54,119 nt of DNA from Hyphomonas sp. CY54-11-8 (GCF_000682735.1 NZ_AWFD01000009.1:1-54119), one strand, 5' to 3'; positions 8,356 to 17,192 are shown, counted from the stretch's first letter. Notes: generated by a model not told the origin, from the letters alone. A program made the numbers and translations.

Positions 8356-9567
8356 ATGAGCACAACGAACCGACCGGTCTTTGAACAATACCCGGAACGT
8401 GCCGGCATTCAGGCCGAGGCGCATGCGCGCCCGCCGCTGGCCATCGAGCCAGAGGCCGCTGAAGTATGGAACTGGGTGTTGTACGATTTGCCGGAAGATC
8501 CGGCAGTCTGGCAAGCGCCGTATGATCCGGCTTGCAGACACAAAGTGCTGGAGCTTGCCGCCGGGCAATTGCGAATTGAGCGGCATACAGAATTTGTCTC
8601 TGTCACATGGCTGGGCGAAGGACCGCCTGATACTGAGAGCTTGAGCATCATCGCGCTCTGTCCGGGGCGCCAGTTGGCCGGAGCGCGGATACTGATCCGG
8701 CCCGCCGGATGGAGTGGTATGGCAGACGTCTTCGGACCAGGCCGTATATTTGGCGGAGCTGCCCGGTTTTCCGGGGTGGAGGTTGCGACCGACTTCCAGG
8801 TCGGAGCAGACCAGATGGTCGTTTATATATTGTCTGGAGCATTCGAGGACGCTTTTGCGCGGGGGAGGCTGGTCAAGCGGCTGGTCGATCTTGAAACCTA
8901 TCGGATGGCATCACTTCTTGGCCTGCCGGTGGTTCGGCAAGCGACGCCGGCGCTTCAGTCCCTGGAAGCGCGGACCGGGCGTGCCATGCGCGCCTTGAGC
9001 GCGTCCGAAGGCGAAACTCTGGGAGACACGATCCGGGAGATTTCAGCGCTTCTTGCTGAAGTTGGTGCTTTGCGGGACGACCTCCGTTACCGCATGGCCG
9101 CGTCGAAAGCCTACTATGATATTGTATCGGATCGATTGGAGAGCCTGGCCGAAGCACCGATCGGTCAGCGCCAGACCCTGAAAGGCTTCGTCGATCATCG
9201 CCTGGCGCCCGCAATCAAGACCGTTTCTGCCTTTGACCGTCGGATCGCAGATGTTTCAGTCACCTTGTCGGAAGCGATGGCGTTGGCACGGACCCGGTTG
9301 GAGCAGGCTTCGCAGGAACACAATCAGGCCTTGCTGGTCTCGATGGAAAAGCGTGCGCGCCAGCAGGTGCATCTCGGCCAGGCTGTCGAGGGGCTCTCTG
9401 TCGCGGCGATTTCCTACTATGTCGTCGGCCTGATTGGTGTGCTGATCAAATCGCTGCCGCATACGGTGGTGAGTGTTCCTGTTCTCCAAGCGGTCAGCGT
9501 GCCTGCCGTGATCGCTTTGGTCTGGTTGAACGTGCGCCGGGCGAAAACGCGGATCGACGAAGTCTGA
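8356..9567 (+). CDS. DUF3422 family membrane-anchored protein
   Basis: Protein of 403 residues of the uncharacterised DUF3422 family, recognised by its N-terminal AHARPPLAIEP motif (about 22-32). It has a long alpha-helical central part (LEARTGRAMRALSASEGETL onward) and C-terminal hydrophobic segments (ISYYVVGLIGVLIKSLP; VPVLQAVSVPAVIALVWLNV). The likely topology is a cytoplasmic soluble domain with two C-terminal membrane helices. The start at ATG 8356 is fixed by GGGGAGGT six bases upstream, in preference to a GTG at 8323. It follows the PepSY gene by 129 bp, with a palindrome between them. Function unknown. Confidence 0.85.
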   Translation: MSTTNRPVFEQYPERAGIQAEAHARPPLAIEPEAAEVWNWVLYDLPEDPAVWQAPYDPACRHKVLELAAGQLRIERHTEFVSVTWLGEGPPDTESLSIIALCPGRQLAGARILIRPAGWSGMADVFGPGRIFGGAARFSGVEVATDFQVGADQMVVYILSGAFEDAFARGRLVKRLVDLETYRMASLLGLPVVRQATPALQSLEARTGRAMRALSASEGETLGDTIREISALLAEVGALRDDLRYRMAASKAYYDIVSDRLESLAEAPIGQRQTLKGFVDHRLAPAIKTVSAFDRRIADVSVTLSEAMALARTRLEQASQEHNQALLVSMEKRARQQVHLGQAVEGLSVAAISYYVVGLIGVLIKSLPHTVVSVPVLQAVSVPAVIALVWLNVRRAKTRIDEV

Positions 9568-9572
9568 GCACC

Positions 9573-11219
9573 TCAAGACTGGATGAAGACCCGTTCCGAG
9601 ACGAGGTCTTCAAACGGCGCATCCAAAGGTTTGTGGGTCAGTGCGATGAGGGCGCGGGGTGCCTGTGCTGCCCAGTCTTCTAGGTTTGCAGCAAGGCGCT
9701 GGGCGAGTTCAGCCTCGAGCCCTGCGAAAGGCTCATCCAGGATCAGGATTTCAGGTTTCGTCAGAAGGGCGCGGGCGAGGCCGATGCGGCGCAATTCGCC
9801 GCCGGAAAAGGGCAAATCGTCTTCACTGAATCTGGTGTTCAGGCTTTCCGGCCGGGCCGTCACAAATGCCTCGGCACAGGCGATGCGGAGCGCGTTCCAG
9901 ATGTCGTCATCCGAGGCTGCCGGCGCCGCAAGGCGCATCTGATCGCCGAGTGTGCCTGGCAGGAAAGCCGGCATTTGCGGACTGATCGCGATATGGGTCA
10001 GGACGCTTGCGATACGCGCAGTCTCTGCGGGAACATCGCCATATTGCAGCATGCCGGGCGACACCGGATGAAGGCGCATGAGTGTTTCGGCGACCGTCGT
10101 CTTGCCACTGCCAGATGGACCAATCAGCTGCAACAGCGTTCCCGGTTTCAATGTAAAACTCAGCGGGCCGATCATTGGTGCATTGGTCGCGGCCTGAGCC
10201 ATGAGACCGGTCGCTTTGAGAGGGAAGAGCGTGTCCAGCACAGGTGCGGCTTCGAGTGGAGGATCCCAACTCGCTTCACTTGTCTGCAGGCGCGCGGCCA
10301 GGCGGTTTGCCGCGACGCCGGAGCGGGCACGGGCATCGAAAATCTTCAGCATCGCGCCCGTCGACTCGAACGCTGCCATGAGGGCGAGGGCTGCGCCGGT
10401 TGCCATCGCGATACCTGACTGCGCTCCGGCGGCACGCCATAGGACGAGCAGTGCCAGCGCAAGGCCGACGGTCGCTGTGAAGGTGCCGAGATTGCGGTAG
10501 GGTGCCTCGATGGCATCTCGGGTGGCAACCTGCTGTTCCAGTGCGGTCTGCGCCGCTTCCGTCTCACGGCCGATGGCGCCAAGAATGTCGAGTTCAATGG
10601 CGTTCTCAACGAGACGGGCCGTTTGCTCCCGCGCCAGTTCTGCCTGTCGGGCATGAGCTTCGGCGGCCTGGTGGGACCGGCGGACGGCCATGGCAGGGCA
10701 AATCCAGCCCGTACACAGGAAGGCGCCAAGCGCGAGGAACCCGCTGACCCAGTCATTTGCGAAGACAAATCCAAGCGCGACTGCAATGCCGGCGATGACA
10801 GCCGCAGCCGGGCTGAAGACGCGCAGGAATCCAGCCTCTGCTGCCTCGACATCATCGATCAGTGTGCTGAGCTCACGGGCTGGCATGGAGGTGAAACCCC
10901 GCTGGGTGGCTGCGCTCGCCGCAAAGAGCTGGGGGCGCAAGCGCGCCGACAGGCTCAATGTCGCGTCATGGCCGACAAGTTGTTCGCCATAGCGCGTCAG
11001 GACACGCAAGAATGCCGCTGCCCGTACGCCAGCGCTCGGATAGAGGTGGTTGAAGATATATCCCGCGCCGGCAGAGCCTGCGATCGCAGCAGCGGTCAGG
11101 AACCAGCCTGACAGGCCAAGCAAGGCGATGCTCGATGCACCGGCAAGGGCAGAGAGGAACAGGGTCAGGCCAAAACGGATTTTCGCGGGCCGGCCGAGAA
11201 GGCGCCAGAGGTTCAGCAT
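9573..11219 (-). CDS. cydC: Thiol reductant ABC exporter subunit CydC
   Basis: Half of the heterodimeric CydDC ABC exporter, which exports glutathione/cysteine to the periplasm and is needed for maturation of cytochrome bd. It has 548 residues. An N-terminal six-helix membrane domain starts MLNLWRLLGRPAKIRFGLTL. The ATPase domain has Walker A GPSGSGKTT, signature FSGGELRRIGLARALL and Walker B ILILDEPFAGLE, followed by the switch His in ALTHKP. It overlaps the end of cydD by 7 bases and is convergent with the DUF3422 gene with only 5 bp between. Being second in the operon and carrying the shorter signature motif, it is CydC and not CydD. Confidence 0.93.
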   Translation of the reverse strand: MLNLWRLLGRPAKIRFGLTLFLSALAGASSIALLGLSGWFLTAAAIAGSAGAGYIFNHLYPSAGVRAAAFLRVLTRYGEQLVGHDATLSLSARLRPQLFAASAATQRGFTSMPARELSTLIDDVEAAEAGFLRVFSPAAAVIAGIAVALGFVFANDWVSGFLALGAFLCTGWICPAMAVRRSHQAAEAHARQAELAREQTARLVENAIELDILGAIGRETEAAQTALEQQVATRDAIEAPYRNLGTFTATVGLALALLVLWRAAGAQSGIAMATGAALALMAAFESTGAMLKIFDARARSGVAANRLAARLQTSEASWDPPLEAAPVLDTLFPLKATGLMAQAATNAPMIGPLSFTLKPGTLLQLIGPSGSGKTTVAETLMRLHPVSPGMLQYGDVPAETARIASVLTHIAISPQMPAFLPGTLGDQMRLAAPAASDDDIWNALRIACAEAFVTARPESLNTRFSEDDLPFSGGELRRIGLARALLTKPEILILDEPFAGLEAELAQRLAANLEDWAAQAPRALIALTHKPLDAPFEDLVSERVFIQS

Positions 11220-12904
11220 CCGGCTTCCTCCGGCATTTGTTGCGGCTGCAGTCGTATAACCGCATCGGAAGCGGCGATAAGGGCGTCGGAGTGAGTCGCC
11301 ACCAAAAGCGTCCGGCCTTTTGCCAGGTCTTCGAGCTTGGAAAGAAATTTCCTTTCTGCATCCGGATCCAGATGGGCTGTCGGCTCATCCAACAGGATGA
11401 TCGGCGCTTTTCTCAAAAGAGCCCGGGCAAGGGCAATCCGCTGGCGCTGGCCGCCGGACAGCCCCGCGCCAAATCGGGCGAGCGTCTGCTCCAGTCCGCC
11501 ACGGCTGTCGTAAGCGAAGTCCAGAATGCCCGCCTGCGCCGCCGCTTCCTCGATCTCAACAGGGTTGGCGTCCGGCCGGGCGATGGCAATGTTTTCCCGG
11601 ATCGAGCCTTCCATCAGCCAGGGCGTCTGACCGATATAGGCGATGGAATCTGCGAGACTGTCTCCGGGTGCGAGTGAATGCGGGCCGACACGGATCTGTC
11701 CGCTGGCCAATCGGACACGGCCGATCAAGGCGAGCAGGGCCGTGGATTTTCCAGATCCGGATGGACCGGCGAGTGTGGTCACCATGCCTGGTTGCGCTTC
11801 GAATGAGAGATCAGAGATAGCCAGGCGGTCATCACCCCAGCCAAGAGCGACCTCATCGAACACGATGACTGGGGCCTTGGGGAGCGGCGCCAGTTTATTC
11901 ACCGGGTGGTGTTCGCGGTGTGCCAGCCATTCCGAGAGCATCTCTGCAGCCGCGGTCGCATCTGCGCGATCATGGTGCAGGCTGGAGAGTTTGCGGATAG
12001 GGCTGAAGAATTCCGGCGCGAGGATCAGCGCTGTCAGTCCCTCTGCAAGCGTCAGAGTTTCGCCCGTGCCGAAGGGGAAAACGCCCAACAGCTTGAATCC
12101 GATATAGACGGCGACCAGCGCAATGGAGACGGATGCAAAGAATTCCAGCACGGCAGTGGACAGGAACGCCACGCGCAGGATGGACATCGTCCGGTCGCGC
12201 AGCTGGAGGGAGGCTTCTTCGAGCTTGGCAGACTCACGTCGGATGCCACGGAAAGCCCGTATCAGGCCGGATTGAGCGGCCCGGGACTGGAATGCCCCGG
12301 AAAGCTGATCCAGCGCGGCCTGTTGCGCCTTGGCCCGGGCCGCCGTTTCGCTGGCGGTCAGCCAGATGAAGATGGGCAACACCATGACGGATACCAGCAG
12401 AAGAACGGCGGACAGCCATGTCTGCGTCGCCACAGCGATCAGAATGATTACCGGCCCGGCAACGGCGAGGCGCATGCCGGGAAGCCAGCGCGAGGCGTAA
12501 CCTTCGAGTTTTGCGGTGCGGTCAATGATCTGCGCCGTGCGTGTGCCAGCGTCAGCACCGCCGAGCCAGCCGGCCCCGGCGTCGGACAGGGTTTTGAAGA
12601 TGTCTGCGCGGGCGGAAGTGACCATAGTCTGGCCGGCGCGGGCGAGCAGCAGGTCGCCCAGCCAACCTGAAACACCGCGGAACAGGACGCCTGCGGCTGC
12701 GATCGGCAGGCCGGGCCCAGCCGGCTGACCTGCGGTGATGGCAGCGACGCTGTGTCCGATGCCCCAGGCGATTGCGATCCAGCCGGCCATCGCCAACAGC
12801 TGACAGGAAAGCCCAAGCCTGACCGCCGGCTGCGATCTGCCTACCCATGATTGCAGGACAATCCGCGTCCGCTTTTTCCCAGATATTTCAGTGGTTTCCG
12901 GCAT
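11213..12904 (-). CDS. cydD: Thiol reductant ABC exporter subunit CydD
   Basis: CydD half of the CydDC exporter, 563 residues. The CydD-specific membrane segment FLSTAVLEFFASVSIALVAVYIGF (given here in part) is followed by FPFGTGETLTLAEGLTALILAPEFF, a hallmark region. The ATPase domain has Walker A GPSGSGKST, YIGQTPWLMEGSIRENI (Q-loop region), signature LSGGQRQRIALARALL and Walker B IILLDEPTAHLD. It is the first gene of the minus-strand cydDC operon, divergent from cydABX across a 129-bp gap, so one regulatory region probably controls both the oxidase and its assembly exporter. Confidence 0.94.
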   Translation of the reverse strand: MPETTEISGKKRTRIVLQSWVGRSQPAVRLGLSCQLLAMAGWIAIAWGIGHSVAAITAGQPAGPGLPIAAAGVLFRGVSGWLGDLLLARAGQTMVTSARADIFKTLSDAGAGWLGGADAGTRTAQIIDRTAKLEGYASRWLPGMRLAVAGPVIILIAVATQTWLSAVLLLVSVMVLPIFIWLTASETAARAKAQQAALDQLSGAFQSRAAQSGLIRAFRGIRRESAKLEEASLQLRDRTMSILRVAFLSTAVLEFFASVSIALVAVYIGFKLLGVFPFGTGETLTLAEGLTALILAPEFFSPIRKLSSLHHDRADATAAAEMLSEWLAHREHHPVNKLAPLPKAPVIVFDEVALGWGDDRLAISDLSFEAQPGMVTTLAGPSGSGKSTALLALIGRVRLASGQIRVGPHSLAPGDSLADSIAYIGQTPWLMEGSIRENIAIARPDANPVEIEEAAAQAGILDFAYDSRGGLEQTLARFGAGLSGGQRQRIALARALLRKAPIILLDEPTAHLDPDAERKFLSKLEDLAKGRTLLVATHSDALIAASDAVIRLQPQQMPEEAGC

Positions 12905-13033
12905 ATTGGGTCATTAGGACTTATAAGTGTTATATTGCATGCGACTTTTTGCGCTATCGTTTGTTAAATAAGGCAGGCATATTTGTGCCGTCATGTAGAC
13001 CAGAGACCGCCGATTTGCGGTCGGGAGACGACC
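12905..13033. promoter_or_regulatory. Divergent cydD/cydA promoter region with GTGTTATATT motif
   Basis: 129-bp AT-rich gap. GTGTTATATT lies at 12927-12936, and the same 10-mer in reverse orientation occurs upstream of the peroxiredoxin gene (17183-17192). A ribosome site GGGAG at 13023-13027 serves cydA. I searched by eye for an FNR/FixK TTGAT-N4-ATCAA box and saw none. The shared 10-mer may be half of an operator for the neighbouring Rrf2 regulator; this is inference. Confidence 0.45.
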
Positions 13034-14638
13034 ATGCCTGAATTATTAGTTGCTGACCTGTCGCGCTGGCAATTTGCGCTGACAGCCATGTACCATTTCC
13101 TTTTCGTGCCGCTGACGCTTGGGCTTTCCATGCTGCTGGTGGTCATGGAAGGCGCTTATGTGATGACCGGCAAGGAGGTGTGGCGACGCACCACCAAATT
13201 CTGGGGCACGCTGTTCGGCATCAACTTCGTGCTCGGCGTTGCGACCGGTATCACGATGGAATTCCAGTTCGGGATGAACTGGTCCTATTATTCGCATTAT
13301 GTTGGCGACATCTTCGGCGCTCCGCTGGCGATTGAGGGCCTGATGGCCTTCTTCCTGGAAGCGACGCTGGTCGGCCTGATGTTCTTCGGCTGGGACAAGC
13401 TGTCCCGCCCGGCGCACTGGCTGGTCACCTTCCTTGTCGCGCTTGGCTCCAACCTGTCGGCGCTATGGATCCTGATCGCCAATGGCTGGATGCAGAACCC
13501 GGTCGGGTCTGAATTCAATCCGGACACGATGCGGATGGAAGTCACCAACTTCATGGAAGTTCTGTTCAATCCGGTCGCGCAGGCGAAGTTCGTGCACACG
13601 GTCAGCGCGGGCTATGTGACGGCCTCCGTGTTCGTGCTCGGTATTTCTTCCTGGTATGTTCTGAAGAACCGGCACCTCGGCCTCGCCAAGCGCTCGATGG
13701 CCGTTGCGGCCAGCTTCGGTCTTCTGTCGGCCCTGTCGGTTGTCGTCCTTGGCGACGAGAGCGGTTATGCCCTGACAGATAACCAGAAGATGAAGCTCGC
13801 CGCGTTGGAAGCCATGTGGGAAACGGAACCGGCTCCGGCCGGGCTGACACTGATCGGTATTCCCAACCAGGCAGAGCACAAAACCGAATATGCCATTCAC
13901 ATCCCTTATGTGCTGGGCCTGATCGCGACGCGCTCGCTGGATGGCGAAGTGGAAGGTATCCTGCCGCTCGTCGCAGTGGCGGAAGACCGGATCGAAAACG
14001 GGATCCGCGCCTACACAGCAGTGGAAACGCTGAACGACAACCCGAACGACGTCAAGGCGCGCGAGATCTTCGAACAGACCAAGACGGATCTTGGTTACGC
14101 CATGCTCCTGAAACGGTATGTCGATGACCCGGCAACTGCCGACCGTGCGACGATCGAGAAGGCCGCCATGGACACGGTTCCGAACGTGGCCTTGTCATTC
14201 TTCTCGTTCCGCCTCATGGCTGGGATCGGATTCCTGTTCATCGCGGTGTTCGCCGTGGCTTTCTATTTCGTCAGCCTGAAGCGAAAAGTTCCGCGCTGGT
14301 TCCTGTATCTGGCATTGTACTCCATCCCGTTGCCGTGGATTGCGGCGGAGCTTGGCTGGGTTCTCGCTGAAACCGGACGCCAGCCCTGGGTGATTGACGG
14401 TGTGCTGCCCACCTTCATGGGCGTCTCCAGCCTGTCGGCGACGCAGGTGATCATGACCATGGTCGGCTTCACGCTCCTCTACGGCACGCTGGCCGTGATC
14501 GAGATCACCCTGATGATCCGCGCCGTGAAGCTCGGCCCCGGTGCACGCATCCTGCCTCAGGGTGTAGGCGGCGGAGGTCCCGACACCCACAGTGACGCCG
14601 TGCCGGCCCATCCGCGCACCATCCAGTTTGACAAATAG
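13034..14638 (+). CDS. cydA: Cytochrome bd-type ubiquinol oxidase subunit I
   Basis: Catalytic subunit of the high-affinity bd oxidase; it oxidises quinol and reduces O2 to water at the periplasmic side. It has 534 residues from ATG 13034 (GGGAG upstream). An upstream in-frame ATG at 12983 would only add a non-conserved extension. Expected haem ligands are present: His21 in TAMYHFLFVP (E. coli His19), the His in KFVHTVSAGYV (E. coli His186) and the Met in FRLMAGIGF (E. coli Met393). GRQPWVIDGVLPT marks the GRQPW quinol-oxidase signature. It starts the cydABX-cytochrome c run. Confidence 0.96.
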   Translation: MPELLVADLSRWQFALTAMYHFLFVPLTLGLSMLLVVMEGAYVMTGKEVWRRTTKFWGTLFGINFVLGVATGITMEFQFGMNWSYYSHYVGDIFGAPLAIEGLMAFFLEATLVGLMFFGWDKLSRPAHWLVTFLVALGSNLSALWILIANGWMQNPVGSEFNPDTMRMEVTNFMEVLFNPVAQAKFVHTVSAGYVTASVFVLGISSWYVLKNRHLGLAKRSMAVAASFGLLSALSVVVLGDESGYALTDNQKMKLAALEAMWETEPAPAGLTLIGIPNQAEHKTEYAIHIPYVLGLIATRSLDGEVEGILPLVAVAEDRIENGIRAYTAVETLNDNPNDVKAREIFEQTKTDLGYAMLLKRYVDDPATADRATIEKAAMDTVPNVALSFFSFRLMAGIGFLFIAVFAVAFYFVSLKRKVPRWFLYLALYSIPLPWIAAELGWVLAETGRQPWVIDGVLPTFMGVSSLSATQVIMTMVGFTLLYGTLAVIEITLMIRAVKLGPGARILPQGVGGGGPDTHSDAVPAHPRTIQFDK

Positions 14639-14650
14639 GAGGACAGGACA

Positions 14651-15793
14651 ATGGAGCTTCCTCTCGACTATGCAACGCTGAAAGTCCTCTGGTGGGGCCT
14701 CGTCGGTGTGCTGCTAATCGGCTACGCCCTGACAGACGGCTATGACCTCGGCGTCGCCTCGCTGTTGCCCTTCGTAGCAAAGAACGACAAGGAACGCCGT
14801 CTCGTCATCAACTCCATCGGCCCGATGTGGGAAGGCCACCAGGTGTGGCTGATCACGGGTGGCGGCGCATTGTTTGCCGCATGGCCTTACGTCTACGCGA
14901 TCAGTTTCTCAGGCTTCTATCTCGCCATGTTCGTGGTGCTGGCCGCGCTGATCCTGAGGCCCGTAGGATTCAAGTACCGGTCCAAGCGGGAGAGCGCGAC
15001 ATGGCGCACGTCCTGGGACTGGGCGCTATTTGTCGGCGGTTTTGTGCCTGCCCTGATCTTTGGTGTCGCGCTCGGCAATGTGCTGCAGGGTGTCCCGTTC
15101 GATATCGACCGCACGCTGCGGGCAACTTACACCGGCGGTCTGCTTGGCCTGTTGAACCCGTTCGCCCTGCTGTGTGGCCTGGCGTCCGTCGCCATGCTGG
15201 TGGTCCATGGCGCATCGTGGCTGGTCGTGAAGATTGAGCACGGTCACGTCATGAACCGGGCGGCCAAGTTCGGACAGATCGCGGCGCTTCTGGTCATCGT
15301 GTTCTATGCCGCTGCTGGCATCTGGCTCGCTGTGACCGGCATGGGCTATCGTATCGTGACGGACATGGATCCAAACGGTGTCGCCAATCCGCTGCGCAAG
15401 GACGTCGTGGTGGAAGCAGGTGCATGGCTGACCAATTACGGAAAGTATCCGTGGATGATCCTTGCGCCAGCGCTTGGCTTCATCGGTTCGGCCCTGGCCT
15501 TTGTTGGCCTCCGGAACAAGACGTCGCTGTCCCTGATCGGCTCAGGATTGGCGGCGACCGGCATCGTGGCGTCGGTTGGCACCTCGATGTTCCCATTCAT
15601 CCTGCCAAGCTCGATCAACCCCAACGCCAGCCTGACTGTGTGGGACAGCTCTTCCAGCCATCTCACCCTGTTCATCATGCTGATCGTGACGGTGATCTTT
15701 GTTCCGATCATTCTGGCCTATACGGCCTGGGTGTTCAAAGTCCTCTTTGGTCGTCTGACCACGGAGGAGGCTAACGCCCCCGGCACTTACTAG
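14651..15793 (+). CDS. cydB: Cytochrome bd ubiquinol oxidase subunit II
   Basis: Subunit II of cytochrome bd, 380 residues and multi-pass. It supports subunit I and carries a proton or oxygen path. The N-terminus LKVLWWGLVGVLLIGYALTDGYDLGV contains the conserved ADGFDLG-type motif (here TDGYDLG), and GPMWEGHQVWLITGGGALFAAWP is a clear family block. It begins 12 bp after cydA with AGGAGGACAGG before the ATG, so it is in the same operon. Confidence 0.96.
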   Translation: MELPLDYATLKVLWWGLVGVLLIGYALTDGYDLGVASLLPFVAKNDKERRLVINSIGPMWEGHQVWLITGGGALFAAWPYVYAISFSGFYLAMFVVLAALILRPVGFKYRSKRESATWRTSWDWALFVGGFVPALIFGVALGNVLQGVPFDIDRTLRATYTGGLLGLLNPFALLCGLASVAMLVVHGASWLVVKIEHGHVMNRAAKFGQIAALLVIVFYAAAGIWLAVTGMGYRIVTDMDPNGVANPLRKDVVVEAGAWLTNYGKYPWMILAPALGFIGSALAFVGLRNKTSLSLIGSGLAATGIVASVGTSMFPFILPSSINPNASLTVWDSSSSHLTLFIMLIVTVIFVPIILAYTAWVFKVLFGRLTTEEANAPGTY

Positions 15794-15823
15794 TTCACGC
15801 TTATCAAGCGGAAGGAAAACGAT

Positions 15824-15943
15824 ATGTGGTATTTCAGCTGGATTCTTGGCCTCGGCCTTGCGCTGACCTTCGGCATCCTCAACGCGATGTGGAATGAAGT
15901 GTCCATGGGCGAAGCCGGTGAAAACGATCTGGAGATCGACTGA
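15824..15943 (+). CDS. cydX: Cytochrome bd small subunit CydX
   Basis: Small protein of 39 residues, beginning MWYFSWILGLGLALTFGIL and ending GENDLEID. CydX proteins (E. coli 37 residues, MWYFAWILG start) are single-helix accessory subunits that stabilise the haems of CydAB. The MWYFSWILG start, one membrane helix (about 3-22) and the acidic tail fit exactly. GGAAGGAAAACG precedes ATG 15824. It lies 30 bp after cydB and 2 bp before the cytochrome c gene. Confidence 0.95.
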   Translation: MWYFSWILGLGLALTFGILNAMWNEVSMGEAGENDLEID

Positions 15944-15945
15944 TC

Positions 15946-16449
15946 ATGAAGAGAGCCTGGGCGGCCTTTGGCTGGATCTTTTTCGGCCTGATCATGGGCA
16001 TTGGCCTGATGCGATTTGTCTCGACGCAAGAGGACCTCAGCGAACTGGCGGCCGAAACGGCGCGGCCGGAACGCACGGCCGATGGCCGCCTGGCGCTTTA
16101 CTTTACAGCGGACGACCGTTCCCATGTCAGCGCCGAGATGCTGGGCTTCCTTCAGGGGCTGGAGGCCATCGAAACGGCCATTGCCGAAGAAGACCGGCAA
16201 ACCATCCGCGATGTGACGGACGGCCTCCGCCGCGGCAATGGTCAAGGGCAGGCCGTGCAGGCGAAAGCCCCGGACGGCTTCCGGGCTATCGGCCAATCCA
16301 TGCGTCAGGATTTCAGTGATATTTCAGGCATGGCCATGACGGCGGAGATGGGTGAGATCCAGCTGGCCGTCAGTGGCATCATGGGAAAATGCGCCGCCTG
16401 CCATGGCAGCTACAAGGTCGTCGAAGTGAAGGATGAAGCGGCGGATTAG
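15946..16449 (+). CDS. Membrane-anchored monohaem cytochrome c (cytochrome c'/c556-like) in the cyd operon
   Basis: Protein of 167 residues. An uncleaved or cleaved N-terminal helix (AFGWIFFGLIMGIGLMRFV, about 7-25) directs it to the periplasm. A mostly alpha-helical domain follows, with a single haem-c motif CAACH at 149-153 close to the C-terminus. A single C-terminal CXXCH in a helical protein of this size is the layout of cytochromes c' and c556, four-helix bundles that bind NO or act as electron carriers; no fold proof is possible here. It begins 2 bp after cydX and is plainly co-transcribed. Standard cyd operons do not carry such a gene. It overlaps the end of the convergent Rrf2 gene by 4 bp. 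Confidence 0.8.
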   Translation: MKRAWAAFGWIFFGLIMGIGLMRFVSTQEDLSELAAETARPERTADGRLALYFTADDRSHVSAEMLGFLQGLEAIETAIAEEDRQTIRDVTDGLRRGNGQGQAVQAKAPDGFRAIGQSMRQDFSDISGMAMTAEMGEIQLAVSGIMGKCAACHGSYKVVEVKDEAAD

Positions 16450-16904
16450 CAGCCTGTCGCGAGAGCTTCCCGGTTGGATTCCAGCCGTTCAAGCAATACC
16501 GGGCCGTTGGCGACGATGTCGGCCAAAGTCACCTTGTCGAGTTCGGCAAAGAAGGCGCGCAGGCCTGCGCGGAACAATGTGCTGAACTTGCAAACACCGA
16601 TCAGCGGGCAGGTATTGGTTGTCGGGTTGAAGCATTCGACGATTTCGAGATCGCCTTCCGTATGACGCACGACTTCCCCGATGATAATGCGTTCCGGCGG
16701 ACGTCCAAGGCGCACGCCACCAGCGCGGCCGCGGATATTTTCCAGATAACCGAGCTGGCCCAGTTGACGCGCTGCCTTGAGAAGGTGTGCCTTGGAGATG
16801 CCATGCGCATCGGCAACATCCTGAATACGCACCAGCTGGTTCGGGTGCAATGCGCAATACATCAGCGTCCGGAGCGCATAGTTTGTATAGGCTGTTAGTC
16901 GCAC
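16446..16904 (-). CDS. Rrf2-family iron-sulfur regulator, NsrR/RirA type
   Basis: Winged-helix regulator of 152 residues from GTG 16904 (GGAGG and AGGA precede). Starting at the ATG at 16955 would add 17 residues not found in the family. The N-terminus RLTAYTNYALRTLMYCALHP and the RGRAGGVRLGRP wing are typical. Three cysteines at 91, 99 and 105 (CFNPTTNTCPLIGVC) would bind a 4Fe-4S or 2Fe-2S cluster. Their spacing equals that reported for the iron regulator RirA, while the C-terminal TLADIV motif resembles the NO sensor NsrR. Linkage to cytochrome bd and a cytochrome c'-like gene favours NO sensing. The two options are not separable from sequence alone. Confidence 0.85.
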   Translation of the reverse strand: MRLTAYTNYALRTLMYCALHPNQLVRIQDVADAHGISKAHLLKAARQLGQLGYLENIRGRAGGVRLGRPPERIIIGEVVRHTEGDLEIVECFNPTTNTCPLIGVCKFSTLFRAGLRAFFAELDKVTLADIVANGPVLLERLESNREALATGC

Positions 16905-16949
16905 GTGTCCTGTTTCCTCCCGGTTGGTCCGCCACCCAGCCTGTTTATG

Positions 16950-16963
16950 ACACATAAAAGTGT
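16950..16963. promoter_or_regulatory. Dyad ACAC-N6-GTGT upstream of Rrf2 gene
   Basis: ACACATAAAAGTGT lies 46 bp upstream of the regulator start. The surrounding TGACACATAA resembles TGTCACATAA in the peroxiredoxin promoter region. It is plausible as an autoregulatory operator. Confidence 0.4.
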
Positions 16964-17173
16964 GAAAGTTATTGACACTATTCTGGGGGCACAGAGAGCA
17001 TTGTCAATCCGTAACTCTACGTGGATCAGCGTCTTCTGGCTATTCTGAATGCCGGTTCTTGCAAATATTAGTTATAAAAAACAGAACAATAATCCGGTTC
17101 TAAGTGTCGTCCGCGCCACGCGTTTTTCCATAAATTCTACCTATGGCAGGCATCGGCAGAATGAGTTTGAAAA

Positions 17174-17192
17174 GTGTCACATAATATAACAC
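17174..17192. promoter_or_regulatory. Dyad GTGT-N11-ACAC upstream of peroxiredoxin gene
   Basis: GTGTCACATAATATAACAC contains the reverse complement of the GTGTTATATT 10-mer from the cydD/cydA gap. It lies 81 bp upstream of the peroxiredoxin start, so it is a candidate operator shared with the cyd region. Confidence 0.42.

Noticed and set aside
12905..13033. FNR/FixK box in the cyd promoter region
   Set aside because: No TTGAT-N4-ATCAA-like sequence is present, although oxygen control of cyd would be expected.
16904..16955. ATG 16955 as start of the Rrf2 regulator
   Set aside because: It adds 17 residues before the conserved RLTAYTNYAL start and would overlap the probable operator; the GTG at 16904 fits the family better.
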